Assembly: GCA_027186245.1 (NCBI GenBank)
Contig: CP114496.1
Span: 689,501 to 753,500, forward strand
Direction of reading: 5' to 3'
Length of the DNA: 64,000 bases
Source: Coriaria nepalensis
Lineage: Eukaryota; Streptophyta; Magnoliopsida; Cucurbitales; Coriariaceae
Shown: positions 34,861 to 48,128 of the stretch, piece after piece
Numbering within the stretch: the stretch's first letter is position 1
Layout of the letters: the number at the start of each line of letters is the position of its first letter
Position numbers and translations under genes: made by a program
Notes under the pieces: model-generated
Database searches by the model: none
What the model was told of the DNA's origin: nothing
Seen by the model: the letters and a program-made list of their open reading frames with translations, nothing else

Positions 34861-37800
34861 TCACAAAAGCCACAGTAGGTAGCTTTTTCTCCTTCTGAAG
34901 GAAAAAAAAAAAAAGCAGAAACCCTAGCTAGTCATCATTTTCTAGAAGAATTAAAACAAAAAAACAAAACCAAAAAAGAGAATAAGGTACAACAAATAAG
35001 AATAGATTATGTCGGTTTGTAAGCAAGGCCAAGCAGTACCCTTTGTTGACATTGAATTAGCAGTGCAAATTGATTCCCATATTTAACCTTTTTAGGTATA
35101 TTCATGCTTTTTGTGGGGTGGTGTCTTGTTTATGTATTATAAAAAGGTTCAATTAACTTCATCTAATTAACTTGCATGATCATATATACCAATCTTAAAT
35201 ATTTTAGACAATTAAGTAATAATTAATATATCAAAACATTAAACCTAATCAAAATGGTCGTGTAATTAGTATCAGTTTGTGTTATGTTACTGTAAAATGG
35301 TAATAATGATCGGGGACGACGGATCCACAGAGGGCCGAGCCGGGCGGCCGCACCCTCCTAGAGTTCAGAGAAAAACAAAAAATTGAACATGTTTACACTC
35401 TTCAATATGCCTATAGGCTATATGCGCATTATTTTCCAGTAACCTTCTTGTAAGAAATTACAATGGGTGCTGTTATATAATTCAGCAAATTATTTACTGT
35501 AATTTTTAAATTTGTTAATTACTTTTTTGATTTTATGGAGTACAGTAAAAAGGCTGTTTATGACTGTATGTGAAGATGATAATTGATAATTGTTTTTTTT
35601 TACAAATAAATTAATGAGCTTTATTGGGTTCTGTTAAAGAAGCAGGGTAAAAAAAAAAAAAAAAAAAAAAAAACCCTTTTGACAAGAAAAAGGAAGAATG
35701 CACAGAGGAATCATAGAACTGAGGACTAATGCAGGTAGTATTACAAAATTATTCTCTACTTTTCTGACTTACAAGATAAGAGTGAGAGAGAGAGAGAGAG
35801 AGAGTTTGTGGTCTAATTTCTGTCCTGCAAAAGCACTGCAGGCTTAAGTACTTGGGTGAAAAAAAGTGAAGTGAAGAGAATATTATGTCCTTATTTGTGT
35901 TTATATCTCAGATGATAATACTATTCGGTGAATCCAAAGGAAGAAGGATTTGGTATTTATAAAGACTTGTTCTTTATGATTTTATATTTATTTTTATATT
36001 AAGTTTAATTAAATAATAAATAAAATCCTACTAGAAGTTTTGAATATGATTGGATTGAAATAAATTGAATTTTATTACTTGATAAGCACGTAAACACAAT
36101 TATTGATTATATATACTGAATCCAACTTCTTGAAGAACTAATAAGAGCAATAATTTTATAAGTTAATTAATTTCTTATTTTTTTTATTAATTAATTTATA
36201 AATAAAGTTTCCAAAATTTATAAAATCTTTATCCTCTCAATATTACGCAATAATTCTGTTTATATATACGATCATATTTCATAATTTAATAAATAAAATT
36301 ATAATATATATTCATTATTTCATCGAATAATATAATTTATTTTATTCAATCACTATATAAAATAGTGTCATAAATATAATCCTTATAAGAAATTCTAAGT
36401 ATTACTCCAATCCATCATAAGTTTCGAATCGTTTTCGATAGCTTGGATATGCTGAAGCTATAAATAGTTTTCTAAAAATTATAAAAAAAAAGGTAAATTT
36501 TATTTAGAGAATATATAGGGTATCGGATAAGATTCGTAAAACATATCATGATCGAAGTAGTCACCTCAAGGCTCAAACCCTAGCTATAGTAGCTATACAT
36601 CCCATGTCATTATTACATTTTATATTCATGCAAAGTTGAATATTATTTTTATTTTTATTATTTTTTAAAAAATATTTTAGAATATTTATTATCGAAGATT
36701 TTGTAATTTTATAGTGTTATTTAAAATAATAATGTGATATAATAATTCTAATTAAAAATAAATATTTTATATAATATGAGAAAAAAAATTATTTACCTAA
36801 AAATTATGTTATAAGTAAGATTTAATTAAATAACATGAAACGTAATATTAATTTTGATTAATTAAAAATATAATTAAAAATACTATCGTTCTTTTTTTTT
36901 TCTCTCTCATTTTTCGAATCTAGAGTCGAAGCTCTAAAATCAAAAAGAAAAAAGAGATAAAGAAGAATTTTTCGGTCATTACGGATTTGATTTTTCCTAT
37001 CTTTTATTAACGTGCCGTGTTAATATAACATATTACATTTTATAAGGCATGATCAATTTTATAAATATAACATAATTTTGGGTATACGTACCAATATAAC
37101 ATAAAGCGTTTAAAAAGGGATTTTTGAGCTACTAATAATACATAATGCAAGAGAGTCCAAGAGATTTTCATAATACACGATGCATATTTTAAGTATGAAA
37201 TATTTTAATTTTTAAAAAAATTAAATTTCTATAATTTAATCCTTAAATATTTAGTGAAAATATACTTTTAACCACCTTTACTTTTAAATAATATATTTTA
37301 TCTCCCCTAACTTTTTTTTTTTTGCACTTGGTTACATATATATATATCACATGAAAGTTACTTTATGACATTGATTCTAGGATCCGATCCGTTTTAATAT
37401 TAATTTTCAACTTTTGGAAGCTTTTAACCGATGGATAAAAAAAAAAAAAAAAAAAAAACTTTGAGAAAAGAGAAGTTAAATTTTTTTTTTTTTTGGTGAA
37501 TCTTAAAATAACTTTTGTGTTTGACCACATAAAGTCATCTACACGACATGAAAAACAGCCTCTAATTCCACTTTATCCATTGCATGTGAATGTAGCAAAC
37601 CAAAGTTAAAGTTTGCCCTAAAAAAAACAAAAAAAACACAGTGTCATATATAAGAAGGTAGTATTTTTACATAGATTCAAATCCTTCTAGTTCCAAATAA
37701 AGTCTGAAACTCAAAGATTCCCAAGTTTGGAGAATATCATAATATATTTTGAACATAAATTTTGAAAATTCAATATATGAGAAATATATATTATTTCATT

Positions 37801-38869
37801 TATTATTAATTAATTTTAAATGAATAATATAAATTTTTATATAATATCAGAATTAAAATTATATATAATAAGCTAATCATAACTCCATATAATCTATATA
37901 TATATATAAAAGTCAACGGATTAGACTCAAATTATATTTTATGAATATTGGAATTTAACACATGACTCATCAAAAGTATTATTAATATTTTAAAATATTT
38001 GTTGAAGTGATTATTAATGAGATTTGAGATTGTAAATAATTAAAAATAAGTGGTAGAAAAATAAAATTTAATTAAAATTCGTTAGTAAAGGTATTAATAA
38101 TTAGTATATTTTAAATATATTAGTATATTTTAGTATTTATTAAATTAAGATGTTTATTTTTTTTTTTATTTAATTTCTAAAAATTAAAATAAAATATTTA
38201 AAAAAAATGTAGACATAATATTAAACTATTTAAAAACCGGTTAAATTATTATTTTGATTATTTTATTAACATATTTTTTACTTAATTAAGTTATTTAATT
38301 TTTATTTTTGTAATTTTAATCTTTTATTTTTTTATGCCTAAAAAAGATTATAATGAAAATTATAGGACTCAATCGAGTTAAATAAAAATAAAAATATAAA
38401 AATATATAAAATTCATAAATAAAAGAATATAATTTAATCTTAAAATTTTAAAGATGAAAATAAATAAATAATAAAAAATTAATATTTTAAATTTGTAAAG
38501 GAAAGAGTAAAGTGCCTTTTTTATGCTCATGCTCAACTTCTGTGACCTGTTTGGTTACTTATCATCATTGCAAGATTTGAAAAGTAAGCTGACACGGTCC
38601 ATGTTTGTGAATGCACTAGCATGAAGAATCCCCAAGCAAATTCATGTTTTCTTCTTTCTTGTTTGCCTTTTTGTCAGGGGTGTTTCTGGAAAAAAAAAAA
38701 AAAAAAAGGAAAAACTGAGATTGGGCCAACCCAGAAATAGTAGCCCATAGCCCCTATTCCCTATTCCGGTCCAAGTCTCTTTATATTACGACACGTCGTA
38801 TAAAATTTAAACTACGCGTCGTTCAAAAATCGGTTGAGATATAATTTGCCATTAGGATATGCGAGCAAA
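34861..38869. other. AT-rich intergenic region upstream of RsmG
   Basis: No gene recognised over 4 kb. It holds homopolymer A runs (about 35647-35673, 37438-37458, 38691-38707), a GA run at about 35785-35803, and a short GC-rich patch at 35310-35365 that looks like a fragment of a dispersed repeat. The last 150 bases are the RsmG promoter. Confidence 0.6.
38722..38800 (+). promoter_or_regulatory. RsmG proximal promoter motifs
   Basis: TGGGCC at 38722-38727 is a site II-type element, common in plant nuclear genes for organelle and translation functions. At 38787-38800 TACGAC and GTCGTA arms flank a two-base centre, forming a near-palindrome about 70 bp before the start codon. Confidence 0.4.
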
Positions 38870-40967
38870 ATGAGCGCGGGAAAAGGTATCATCATGTTTG
38901 TTTGGCGTAATTGCACGGTCGCTAATATTTCGCCGTCTCTTGGGAATTTCATCAAACACCTTCCAGGCCATTTGAATTTGAATCCGGCGACCTCTTTTCA
39001 TCGCAGATCGAGCACCACAATTTCTCTCAGCCTCCGCCATTTTGACGCATTGAATTCCCGCCAGAAAGATCAGGTTCACCTCTTCGTCGACTCTCTTCTA
39101 GAATGGAACCAGGTTAATTTTCACTCTCTCTGTAACAAAATCTGTGTTTGTGTTTGGTTCCCTGGAAAATGCGAAGAGAAAACGGCTTAGGTTTTTGTTT
39201 TTTTTTTTCTTTTCGTCTTTTGGAAAATTTGCAGAGAATGAATCTGACCGCTGTTACGGAGGTGAATGAAGTGATGAAGAGGCACGTAGAGGACTCGCTA
39301 GCGATTATACCTCCAATACGAGATTGTTATCAGTCTTATTGTACAGATACCGCCGGTCTATGCAACAATTGGAAACTCGTTGATGTTGGAACAGGCGCTG
39401 GGCTTCCTGGATTGATTTTAGCGATAGCTTGCCCAGGTTAATTGATTCAACTGACTTTTGAGCTTATTGCATTATGTGGATTTGGAGATTTTTTTAGTGG
39501 GGGAATATTTTTTGGATGTTTAGATTGGGAGATTACGCTACTAGAGTCTATGAATAAGCGCTGCGTGTTCTTGGAGCATGTAGTGAGTCAAACTGGCCTA
39601 TCAAATGTTCAAGTTGTGAGAGGAAGAGCAGAGGTACTTTGTGTCATTGCTTTTTCTGTTTTCTTTTTTTTTTTATGCACAGTTTTTGTACTGAAATATG
39701 TTTATATGTTCAAAATCCGGAACTAGTTTCTATTGCTATTTAAATTGTAACAAAAATGGCGCCCGCCCAATGTAAACAAGAGGCACACTAGTAATCGTAA
39801 AGTAACTGTGAAGTTTAATGGTCCTATAAAATTAGAAAAAAAAGGAGAAAATGAAACCAAATTGATATGCACAAGAGATTTTGTGTGCTTTTTTCTATTG
39901 TATGGGAAACTTTTTCTTTGTTTTTTTTAGGTGTCTAAGGTTAGTGGTTTCATCTTATTAGTGTATCCGATTTTCATTTTATACTGTAATTCATCAATTT
40001 AATACACTGGTTTAGGACAGGAAATCGGACAGAATCTTGGCTTCAGAGAGCAATTTGATGTGGCTGTGGCTAGGGCTGTTGCAGAAATGCGAGTTTTAGG
40101 TAACAACAAACTCCTCCTATCTTGTTTCTTTACAGCTTACTATGTGTTCTCTATCTTTTAGTAATTTTTACGGGGGATCTTAATTTGACTTTCAGCGGAA
40201 TACTGTCTTCCTTTGGTTCGGGTTGGTGGTTTGTTTGTAGCTGCCAAGGGTCATGATCCGCTTGTATGTTTCTTTATCTTCTTACATCTCAAACTCAGTT
40301 TTCTGCTCGCTATATTACTTTAGGAACTGAAACCTTTGGGGTAGATTACTGTTCTCTTTAGCGTTCCTGAACTTTATAACTAAAAATAAATCACTTGAAT
40401 TTTAACATGACAGGAAGAAGTCAGGAATGCAGAAAGAGCAATTCAAGTGATGGGTGCTTCCTTGTTACAATTGTGGCCTGGTAATTGTGTTAACGTATTT
40501 GTTTACTGTCTTTCTTTGCCTTAATCCTACATAAATATATCCTAATGATGGAAGTACATAGTATTTCCTAGATAATTGCTCTTTCGAAAGAAGGATAATG
40601 AGAAAGGAACTTACTGAGGGCCTATATTTTGGTAGGAAATAGAGGGAATTCTTGTTAATATATTGGATGGCTTGTAGTTTCCGTACATTAAGGTCTATTC
40701 TGTTTAATTTCTCCACTCATAAGCAATGCTTAAGTTCAAACTACATTGAAAATCCCTTAGCTCTTTTAAATTTTAATAATGAGACATTGCTTTCTAAGTT
40801 TCAGTTTATCTGCTGCTTTCTGAAGTGTGATTATCATCCTTTTATCATATGCAGTGGAATCATATAGTCCATACGGTCAACGAACTGCCATTGTTTGTTT
40901 AAAGAACCGGAACACCCCAAAGAAGTATCCTCGTGATCCGGGTACACCAGCTAAAGTACCATTGTAA
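38870..40967 (+). CDS. RSMG: Organellar 16S rRNA (guanine-N7) methyltransferase, RsmG/GidB family
   Basis: SAM-dependent enzyme that in bacteria methylates N7 of G527 in 16S rRNA; the plant nuclear copy is expected to act on chloroplast ribosomes. Seven exons: 38870-39112, 39235-39436, 39524-39633, 40021-40099, 40196-40263, 40414-40480, 40855-40967; in frame, 293 residues. The N-terminal 60 residues are Ser/Arg-rich with few acids, as in a transit peptide (inference). Conserved features: LLEWNQRMNLTAVT, RHVEDSL, the SAM motif DVGTGAGLPG (131-140), LLESMNKRCVFLEH, FDVAVARAVAEM, GGLFVAAKG, and a C-terminal YPRDPGTPAKVPL tail. The exon 4 acceptor is the AG at 40020: an earlier AG at 40015 would shift the frame. 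The first in-frame ATG is 38870; codons upstream lack an ATG. Confidence 0.94.
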
Positions 40968-43273
40968 GTATTCAAGTGGTGAGTTCACTCTCTGGTTTTT
41001 TTTGTGGGGGGGGCACTTAACCAATTGGCTTGCAATTATTTGCTTCATGAAAGGGATTTTCACAATATTTGAAGTTAAATAGTTTGATCATGTAAATGAA
41101 GGGATAAGCTAAAGCTATCTGACTTGTGATTCGTTAAAACTTAGGCACATGTAGTGCAAGAGTGAATCATTTAGAACTTGTCTCATTTAACCAAAAATGA
41201 TGTAATATATTAATCTGATTTATGTCAATTCCTAAGCAGAAAAGTGACTATTTCTTGCAAGTTGGTATATACATTAAAGCAATTTGCTAAAGTTCTTTTG
41301 TTGCCATAAGGATAGCTGTAAATTAATTATATATCAATACTCCATCAAGCAAATAATTGATCCCAATTGTACCTTCTTTGGATAAAAATATGGACAACAA
41401 TTAACAGGCTTTATTGATTGGTATTTTGTTTGATGTTATAACTTGTATAAAATAATCCTAAATGATTGACTTGATGTTAATTTGATTTACGGCTCAATGC
41501 ACTTTTTACAATCTGATTGATTTTCCCTAATACATTCGACATGTGTGTTAGCCTCATATATTATAAGTAAATGTTCTAAATTCTAAGTCTTTGACTTCAA
41601 ACTCGAATTCTCTATCAGTAATCTTAGACATGTCTGTCTTACCAGGATAACATGATGATTTTGTATGAAAAAGAGGAACTAGGTCTTGAAAACCTTGGAA
41701 GAATTAGGTTAGAAAAACCCAAAACTTGGTCATTTAGATATAATGACTGTTACCTAACTTCATCAATCTTTTCATTAGTTAATTAGAACATGACATTGAA
41801 GCTTTTCAATAATACCATTACTTAAAGGGACAATTTTCTTTGTTCTCATAGATACTATAACATTAGAGTGACACCTTTACTTAGTACAAAAGATAATAAT
41901 ATGATAATAACAAAGTCATGAGAATCTCATTCAAAACTATAATGTTATATAGTATATATTTTTAATCCATCTGATTTTTTAGTATTCTTAATATTTTCCC
42001 TTTTTCCTTTTGCATAAAAATTGATGAGGTTGGGTCTAAAGAGTATTGTTGTTGAGAGGGAAACATCGTATGATAATCTTCTGATCAATATTTTGAATTT
42101 ATATTGTAGTGATAGTCTCTTAAGTAGCCTGCAACTCAGAACACTTTAAAAAAAAAAGAAGAATTTTATGAAAAACCGGAGGTAAATCCAGATATCATAA
42201 ATCATGACCTAAAATAAGTTAATAATCAACTTTCCCTTTTAGAAAGTACTTTCTTCCATTTTTTTTCCCTAAGGTATCCTTTTAATACCACTGTTTTGAT
42301 ATCTTCTTCTTTTAGGGGGACATGGAGACATAAGAATTAATTCTCACTTAGACATCTTTATTTTTATTTTATATTCCCTACTTTCTCATTGATTTGGATC
42401 AACTTTTGCTTTCTGCCAACCACACATAAACAAAGTTACAAACCTAAAAATATATTGCAGGAGTTAAGTGCCTTACATTTTATCGTATATATTAACTTTG
42501 GTAGCTTTATATTTTAGTCAAAGTTTGCTCTATACAAGAAACGAAATTGGATGAGAAAATAATTGAAAAAAAGGTTCATTCTGAATATGATTATTCAGAA
42601 TTAAAAAAAAAGTGAATTGATTTCACTCTTTCTTGTGGTTCATGCCTTGCTTTTCTTTCTAACCCAACCAATCTATGATTAATTAATATATTAATCGTAA
42701 TTTAGTTCCTGCCAATCAATCAAACATCACTACACTTAAAGCTTAGTTGGGCAGGTTTAAAGAGAATTAGACTAACAAATAGATGCTGGAAAAGCAAGGC
42801 CTAATTGCTTGCTTTTCGAAAGAAAGCAACTTTCATTAGTAAATTACCTTTCAACCAGATTTTATATGATAAATATAGAGTTGCTTAAATCATTCGTTAT
42901 GCTCATGTCAATTGCATTAAAAAAGTAAAAACAATTATGCTATTCTGAAAATATCTTGTGGTTTAAGCTTGGTCATGAAGTATTGTTCGTTTTCGTGTTG
43001 GAGTTTTTCGAATTCTTCCCATTTATATTATAATTTCTACGGTGTTCGATGAACTTAGATTCAATAAATGTCCTGGATGATTCCCTAATAAGTTTCAGTA
43101 TAATTATCCCCTGGAAAATCTTTGATCAAACAACTTGTAGATAGTTACACTTTTCTAGAGCTCCTTGTCAAGTAATTATTTAGTTAAACACAACAAAAAA
43201 CTACCCATCCCTATGTACAAAAAATGGAAAGAAACTGAAAAACTGAAAACAAGTCCTATAAATAATAACTAGT
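40968..43273. other. Intergenic region between convergent RsmG and JGB-like genes
   Basis: AT-rich, 2.3 kb, with no ORF that resembles a protein and no repeat family recognised. It contains both 3' UTRs. Confidence 0.6.
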
Positions 43274-44491
43274 TCATAATCGAGGAACAGAAATCTGCCA
43301 TGCCTTAACACTACAGTCCAAGCCTCCACTGTAAACCAGATAAGAACAAAACTCGTCTGATTGATTATTGTTGCAGTAATCAGTTACTGCATTTAAGCAC
43401 TTAACAGCACCATTATGCCCTTCCAAAACCCTCAAACAGCAAAAATCTCTTCCAATCCTTCTCCAAATCCTCACACTCGTATCTGCAGAACCACTGCATA
43501 CTAAATCATCCACCACTGCTACGCACAAAACCGGCTTTTTATGCCCTCTGAGAACACCCATAACCTTCATAGCCATCTCGCCTTCTTCATTTTCCCATAC
43601 CAAAATCAACCGATCACTCCCTGCGGAATATAAAACCGATCCATCACTACTTAAAGCCAAAGCATTAATCCCAGAATCATGTTTCTCTAGAGTTAATAAT
43701 AGATTGTGTTTTTTCTCTTCTGGGTGTTTTTTCCATACTTTGATTCTCTTATCTGCTGACCCTGTATATATTTTCCCATCTGTAGATGATACTACAACTG
43801 CATTGATCGCATCTTCATGCGCATTTGTGATTGATTCTAAGCATTTGAAATCGCCCGTTTTCCATATTTTGATGGTCCGGTCCCATGAAACTGAGTAGAG
43901 AAGTGAATTATCAGATGACAAAGCTAGTGAAGAAACAGTGTCCACATGATGAACCCAGGTACATGTCTTATGCCTTCTGATCTGAACTTGGTTTTTGGGC
44001 ATCAAAATCTTGAGAGTCCTGTCTCCTAGAGTTGGCAGTGTAGCTAAATGGGAGTACTTTACGTCATCATTATTGTTTGTGATTATTTTCCATACTCTGA
44101 TTTTGTGATCTTGATGAGCACTGAAGAGTTTATTAGTATCTGCTGAAATCACCAGGAATTTCACTGCACCTTTTCCAGTAGCTACCATATTGTTGTTGTT
44201 AGTAAATGAGTTTTCATGATCGAATGATTCTGAGGAGGTTAAGGGGATTCTTTTCCATGACCGGATTTCTCCATCGGATGAGCCGGTGCAGAGGAATTTT
44301 CCAGAAATGGTGAGAGATGATATATAGGAGGTGTGGCCATTGAAGGTGGTGACACAGTGATGGTTTGAGTTAGAGATCTGTTGGTTTTGTTGTGGATTTG
44401 ATTTGAGCTGATCACTGCAAGGTATAGATTGGGGGTCATCTGGGTGTTTGTTTGAGTGACTAGCTTGGTAGAAAAAAGCCATGGCCTCCAA
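43274..44491 (-). CDS. JGB: WD40-repeat protein, JINGUBANG-like
   Basis: Beta-propeller scaffold protein; the Arabidopsis relative JINGUBANG restrains pollen germination through transcription-factor partners. Intronless, 405 residues. After an Asn/Gln/Ser-rich N-terminus (1-45), seven WD-type blades can be followed: GHTSYISSL...SSDGEIRSWK, GAVKFLV...HKIRVWK, HVDTVSSLALS...DRTIKIWK, HEDAINAVV...DKRIKVWK, HDSGINALALS...DRLILVWE, GHKKPVLCVAV...DTSVRIWR and GHNGAVKCL...DCSVKAWQ. The segment QIRRHKTCTWVHHVDTV between blades 2 and 3 is diagnostic of this subfamily (from memory). ATGs at 44491 and 44482 are both possible starts. A TATATATA stretch lies only about 30 bp upstream of the first, so the leader may be very short or the true core promoter lies further away. 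Confidence 0.9.
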   Translation of the reverse strand: MEAMAFFYQASHSNKHPDDPQSIPCSDQLKSNPQQNQQISNSNHHCVTTFNGHTSYISSLTISGKFLCTGSSDGEIRSWKRIPLTSSESFDHENSFTNNNNMVATGKGAVKFLVISADTNKLFSAHQDHKIRVWKIITNNNDDVKYSHLATLPTLGDRTLKILMPKNQVQIRRHKTCTWVHHVDTVSSLALSSDNSLLYSVSWDRTIKIWKTGDFKCLESITNAHEDAINAVVVSSTDGKIYTGSADKRIKVWKKHPEEKKHNLLLTLEKHDSGINALALSSDGSVLYSAGSDRLILVWENEEGEMAMKVMGVLRGHKKPVLCVAVVDDLVCSGSADTSVRIWRRIGRDFCCLRVLEGHNGAVKCLNAVTDYCNNNQSDEFCSYLVYSGGLDCSVKAWQISVPRL

Positions 44492-47400
44492 ATATTTCTT
44501 AGAGGAGGGTGAGGGAATATATATACTGTCATGTTTGGCTTCTAATTTCCTTCAAAAAAAGAAAAGAGAAAAAAGTCTTCAACTACCCTTGGAATTTCAA
44601 ATAACTAGATTTAACCCCCTAATGTCAAACAAACTGGAAATACACCCCTTGAGCTCTTAAAAAACTTTGCATAACCCCTGCAATATTTTTCTCAATATTT
44701 TATGTAGTTGTACATAAAACTTATTTATCTTTTTAATTTTAAATTCAACTAATTAACTTTTTTAAAAAAAAAAAAAAATTGGTTATATTGATATGCCATA
44801 CCTATTCAGAATGTCAAGGCAATTTTTTATTAATAAAATAATGTGTAAAACTATATTAAGCTCGGTTCATCCAAGCATGCCTCATGATATAATGACGATT
44901 GTATTTTGTCTTTCAATAGTTAATAAGAGTCGGTCTATATGGCCAAAAAAAAAAAAAAAGTCGTTCTTGTTTTAAAACATGATGGGGTTTAGTAGTTTAT
45001 TAAAAAATTGTTTGAAACTTTAGGGAAACTAGTTTACTAAAAAAAAATCTCACTAAAAAAGGAGAAGCTTATACTAAAATAAGATAGGAAGTTTAGACCG
45101 AAGATTTGAAAAACCAAGGAGGTCATCATGTATGATAATCTGGTAAGAACCCGAGGGTTCGTGAGATTTATCTCGAGATTTTAAGTTCAAAATTTAAGAA
45201 ATATTTTTTAGAGCTGGTTAAGAACCAACCCGAATGTCTTAAAATGTAAATTTTAACACATACATTTACTAAATGATCCAATTAGTTTTTTATTTTTATT
45301 TATTTTTTTGTCTAACAGAAAAAGAAGAAATTTAAGATTTACATTTTGATGTGCAATTTTTGGGGTCTATCTCGGTGTCTAATCCAATCAACAAGACTAA
45401 TTATGCCCTTCATGTGCAAATATTTTAGTACTGTTTAATTAAAATTTATTTATTTATTTTACTTTAATTAAAATTATTAGATTTATTTTACTTTAATTAA
45501 AATTATTAGATTTTTTTAATTTAAAATTTAATAAAATAATTTTAAATAAGATATATTAATAGTCTATAGTGGGTGACAATTCCATGCTATATTTATAGCT
45601 TTGAATTTGTTCTGCACATTGAAATACATTATTCAATAGACTGATCATGCATTAGTTTAATGTCTTTTCTTGGTAGGATTTGCATTTGATCATTCTTTCT
45701 ATCCACCCCATAGAAAGAATAAATCACTATTATTAAATTGATTGGACAGGTGTCCTAATTTTGCTACATTGCCACTATATTCTTTCTATCTTGTGGCAAA
45801 ATTTCTTTTGATTTCTTTTTCTGAGTTTCGAAATTTTATAATATATATATATATATTATTATTTTTCTTTTTTCCTTTTCAAATAGGTATCTAGATTTGA
45901 CTCTTTTTTTTTCCTATTATTTTATATACGATTTTTTATGTATTATTTAAGCTTTTATGTGACCTTTATATATTTTTTGAAATTTAAATTTGTTGTATCC
46001 TCTTCAACCTCTTAAAATTAAAAAGATAAAATTAATATTTCTTACTCAAAGTTTTGAACAAACGAGTTAGAGTTGTGCTCGAGTCAAGTTTTGAACTCAT
46101 CAGCATGAATAAATAAGTCAACTTTTAGCTCGAGATATAAAATATTGGACTCGATAAGTTCGTTAATAGCTCGAATAATTTTAAATAAGCTAATTGAGCT
46201 GAATGAGTTATTAGTTCGGTTAAAATTTTGATTTTATCTTAAAATTAATTAATAATAAATAAAAAATATAAATATTTTACACCGTTCATTTTTACAAACT
46301 TGAAAGAAATGTCGATTGCTTTTTTTGGGTCTTTCACAATTTGTGTCTACCAATCACGTTGCTTTCAAGTTTCAATTCTACATATATATTAACTTGAAAG
46401 TGAGTTGACCTCGTTTTAGGGTTGCCTAGAAAGTAGAAAGCCTAGAGCAAGCCTAGAAAGAAAAAAGGCATAGAAAAATGGGGGGGGGAAAGAATAAATA
46501 AATAAATATAAATATAAATGTAAAATAGATGTATGGGTTGAATAACTTTTTATCAGTTATTGGTAGTTGACATGTCTTTCACATTAGGAATGACATCAAT
46601 GGCAGAAATAGTCGCCATATATACTCAGTACACTAATCTAGTGCTATGGTCTGTTTAATAGCCAAATTCTTGTTCAAATGATGATGATTATGACATCTTA
46701 CGTAGAAGAAATATCAGATGAAGGATTAGTCAGGTTAATTTGTTCGGACACCATTAAAACTAAATTAAAGAAAATTATTAATTTATATTTTTTAAAAATA
46801 ATTATTAATTTATATTTAATATTAAATTTATTATAAAATAAAGAATTTTTGAAATTTTGGTTATAAAATTTATGTTATAAAGATATTTTAACAAATTTAA
46901 TCGTAAAATTAGACATGTGATGTGTTATAATTTATTATACAAAAATTTTGAATATTCAATAATTATTGAATGATTTTAATATTTAGTAAATATTAACCAT
47001 TAGATTTTGTTTTTATCTAATGGACTAAAAAAAATGTATAAAAAAAATATGTCCATAAAACATATCACTACATATAATATTTGCGAATTTTCTCTCCATT
47101 TTCTTTTTTCAGAGGGAAAAAAAATATATATATATATCCAAAAAATTTATAGGTTGAAATTTAGAAATGTAGCCCATGATTGACAAACTTGAACTCATCC
47201 CTTAGGCCCATGATTGACAAAGTTACTCCCATCTATAGGCCTATTTCTAGCCCTCAAACGAATCAGCTTCTTCAGTGACCTTTACACCGAATCTTATTCT
47301 TTTTCTATTTTTTCTGAATTTATAATAAAAAAGAATGAAATTATTAAAAAAAAATGAGCTTATGAATCGGGTACGGCACAACCCATCGACACAATATATT

Positions 47401-47882
47401 TATGATCTATTCATTATATTCATACATAAATACGGCATGATATAATCCATATTATATCGAAATTAAACTATGTCGGCACAAATTGGTACGAGATCATATC
47501 TATTAACTAAAATACTTATATATCCACATGTTAGATTTGGTTGAAAGAGAAATTTTTAAATGTTTTTTTGCTGATGTTAAAAATATCGGCCAGCTAAAGC
47601 CGCGTGAGATAAAATAATCTGAATGGTCAAAGGTCTTCTAGAAGATCATTCGAGAAACATATTAGACAAGAAAAAAAAGAAAAAAAATTTGAGTTGCAAT
47701 TCTTGACCCATAATTATAAATTCATTCAGCACGCAATCGCCCCGAGCGGGCAAAGTTTCTCTATAAAAGAAGCTCAAGCTTCTTCATAGATCAACATATT
47801 CTTTTCTTAACCTTCTTGGCTTGTTTTTGCTTTCTTTTTTTCAAATCTTTTCTGTGTGAAAAAGATTTAAGAGGTTGTTTGG
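44492..47882. other. AT-rich intergenic region
   Basis: No gene found. At about 45453-45511 a 29-bp block ending AATTAAAATTATTAG is tandemly duplicated. An (AT)n tract lies near 45841-45856. From 47700 to 47882 it is the promoter and leader of the small-protein gene. Confidence 0.6.
47762..47768 (+). promoter_or_regulatory. TATA box of the small-protein gene
   Basis: TATAAAA lies 121 bp upstream of the ATG and is followed by a CT-rich leader, a spacing normal for plant genes. Confidence 0.55.
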
Positions 47883-48128
47883 ATGGAAGGAAGCAACACT
47901 ACCTATGCAGGAGCTTCCTGGGCTGATCAGTGGGATTACAGCAGCAACACAGAAGCGTTACCTGAAACTAATAAGCCCACTGCAAAATACAAGCAAAAGG
48001 TTGGAGAAGGATTGGGAAAAACCAAAGCAGGGGTTTCAACTGGTGTGAAGAAGGTTAAAGAAGGAACAAGTGTAGGATTCCAATGGATTAAGCAAAAGTA
48101 CCAACAAACTCGAAACAAAAGTAACTAG
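47883..48128 (+). CDS. Small plant-specific protein, 81 aa, function unknown
   Basis: Single-exon ORF of 81 residues. It has a strong gene context: TATAAAA 121 bp upstream, a CT-rich leader, and an AATAAA signal about 150 bp downstream of the stop. The sequence starts with a Tyr/Trp-containing acidic segment (YAGASWADQWDYSS) and then turns basic, with repeated GxxKxKxGVxxGxKKVKEGxxxGFxW spacing, predicted helical and amphipathic. There is no signal peptide or membrane segment. The two halves recall a conserved family of small unnamed plant proteins, but I cannot name a function and do not assign one. Confidence 0.7.
   Translation: MEGSNTTYAGASWADQWDYSSNTEALPETNKPTAKYKQKVGEGLGKTKAGVSTGVKKVKEGTSVGFQWIKQKYQQTRNKSN

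Noticed and set aside
35310..35365. GC-rich patch with a GCGGCCGC site as a CpG-island promoter
   Set aside because: Only about 50 bp long with no ORF downstream; more likely a fragment of a dispersed repeat.
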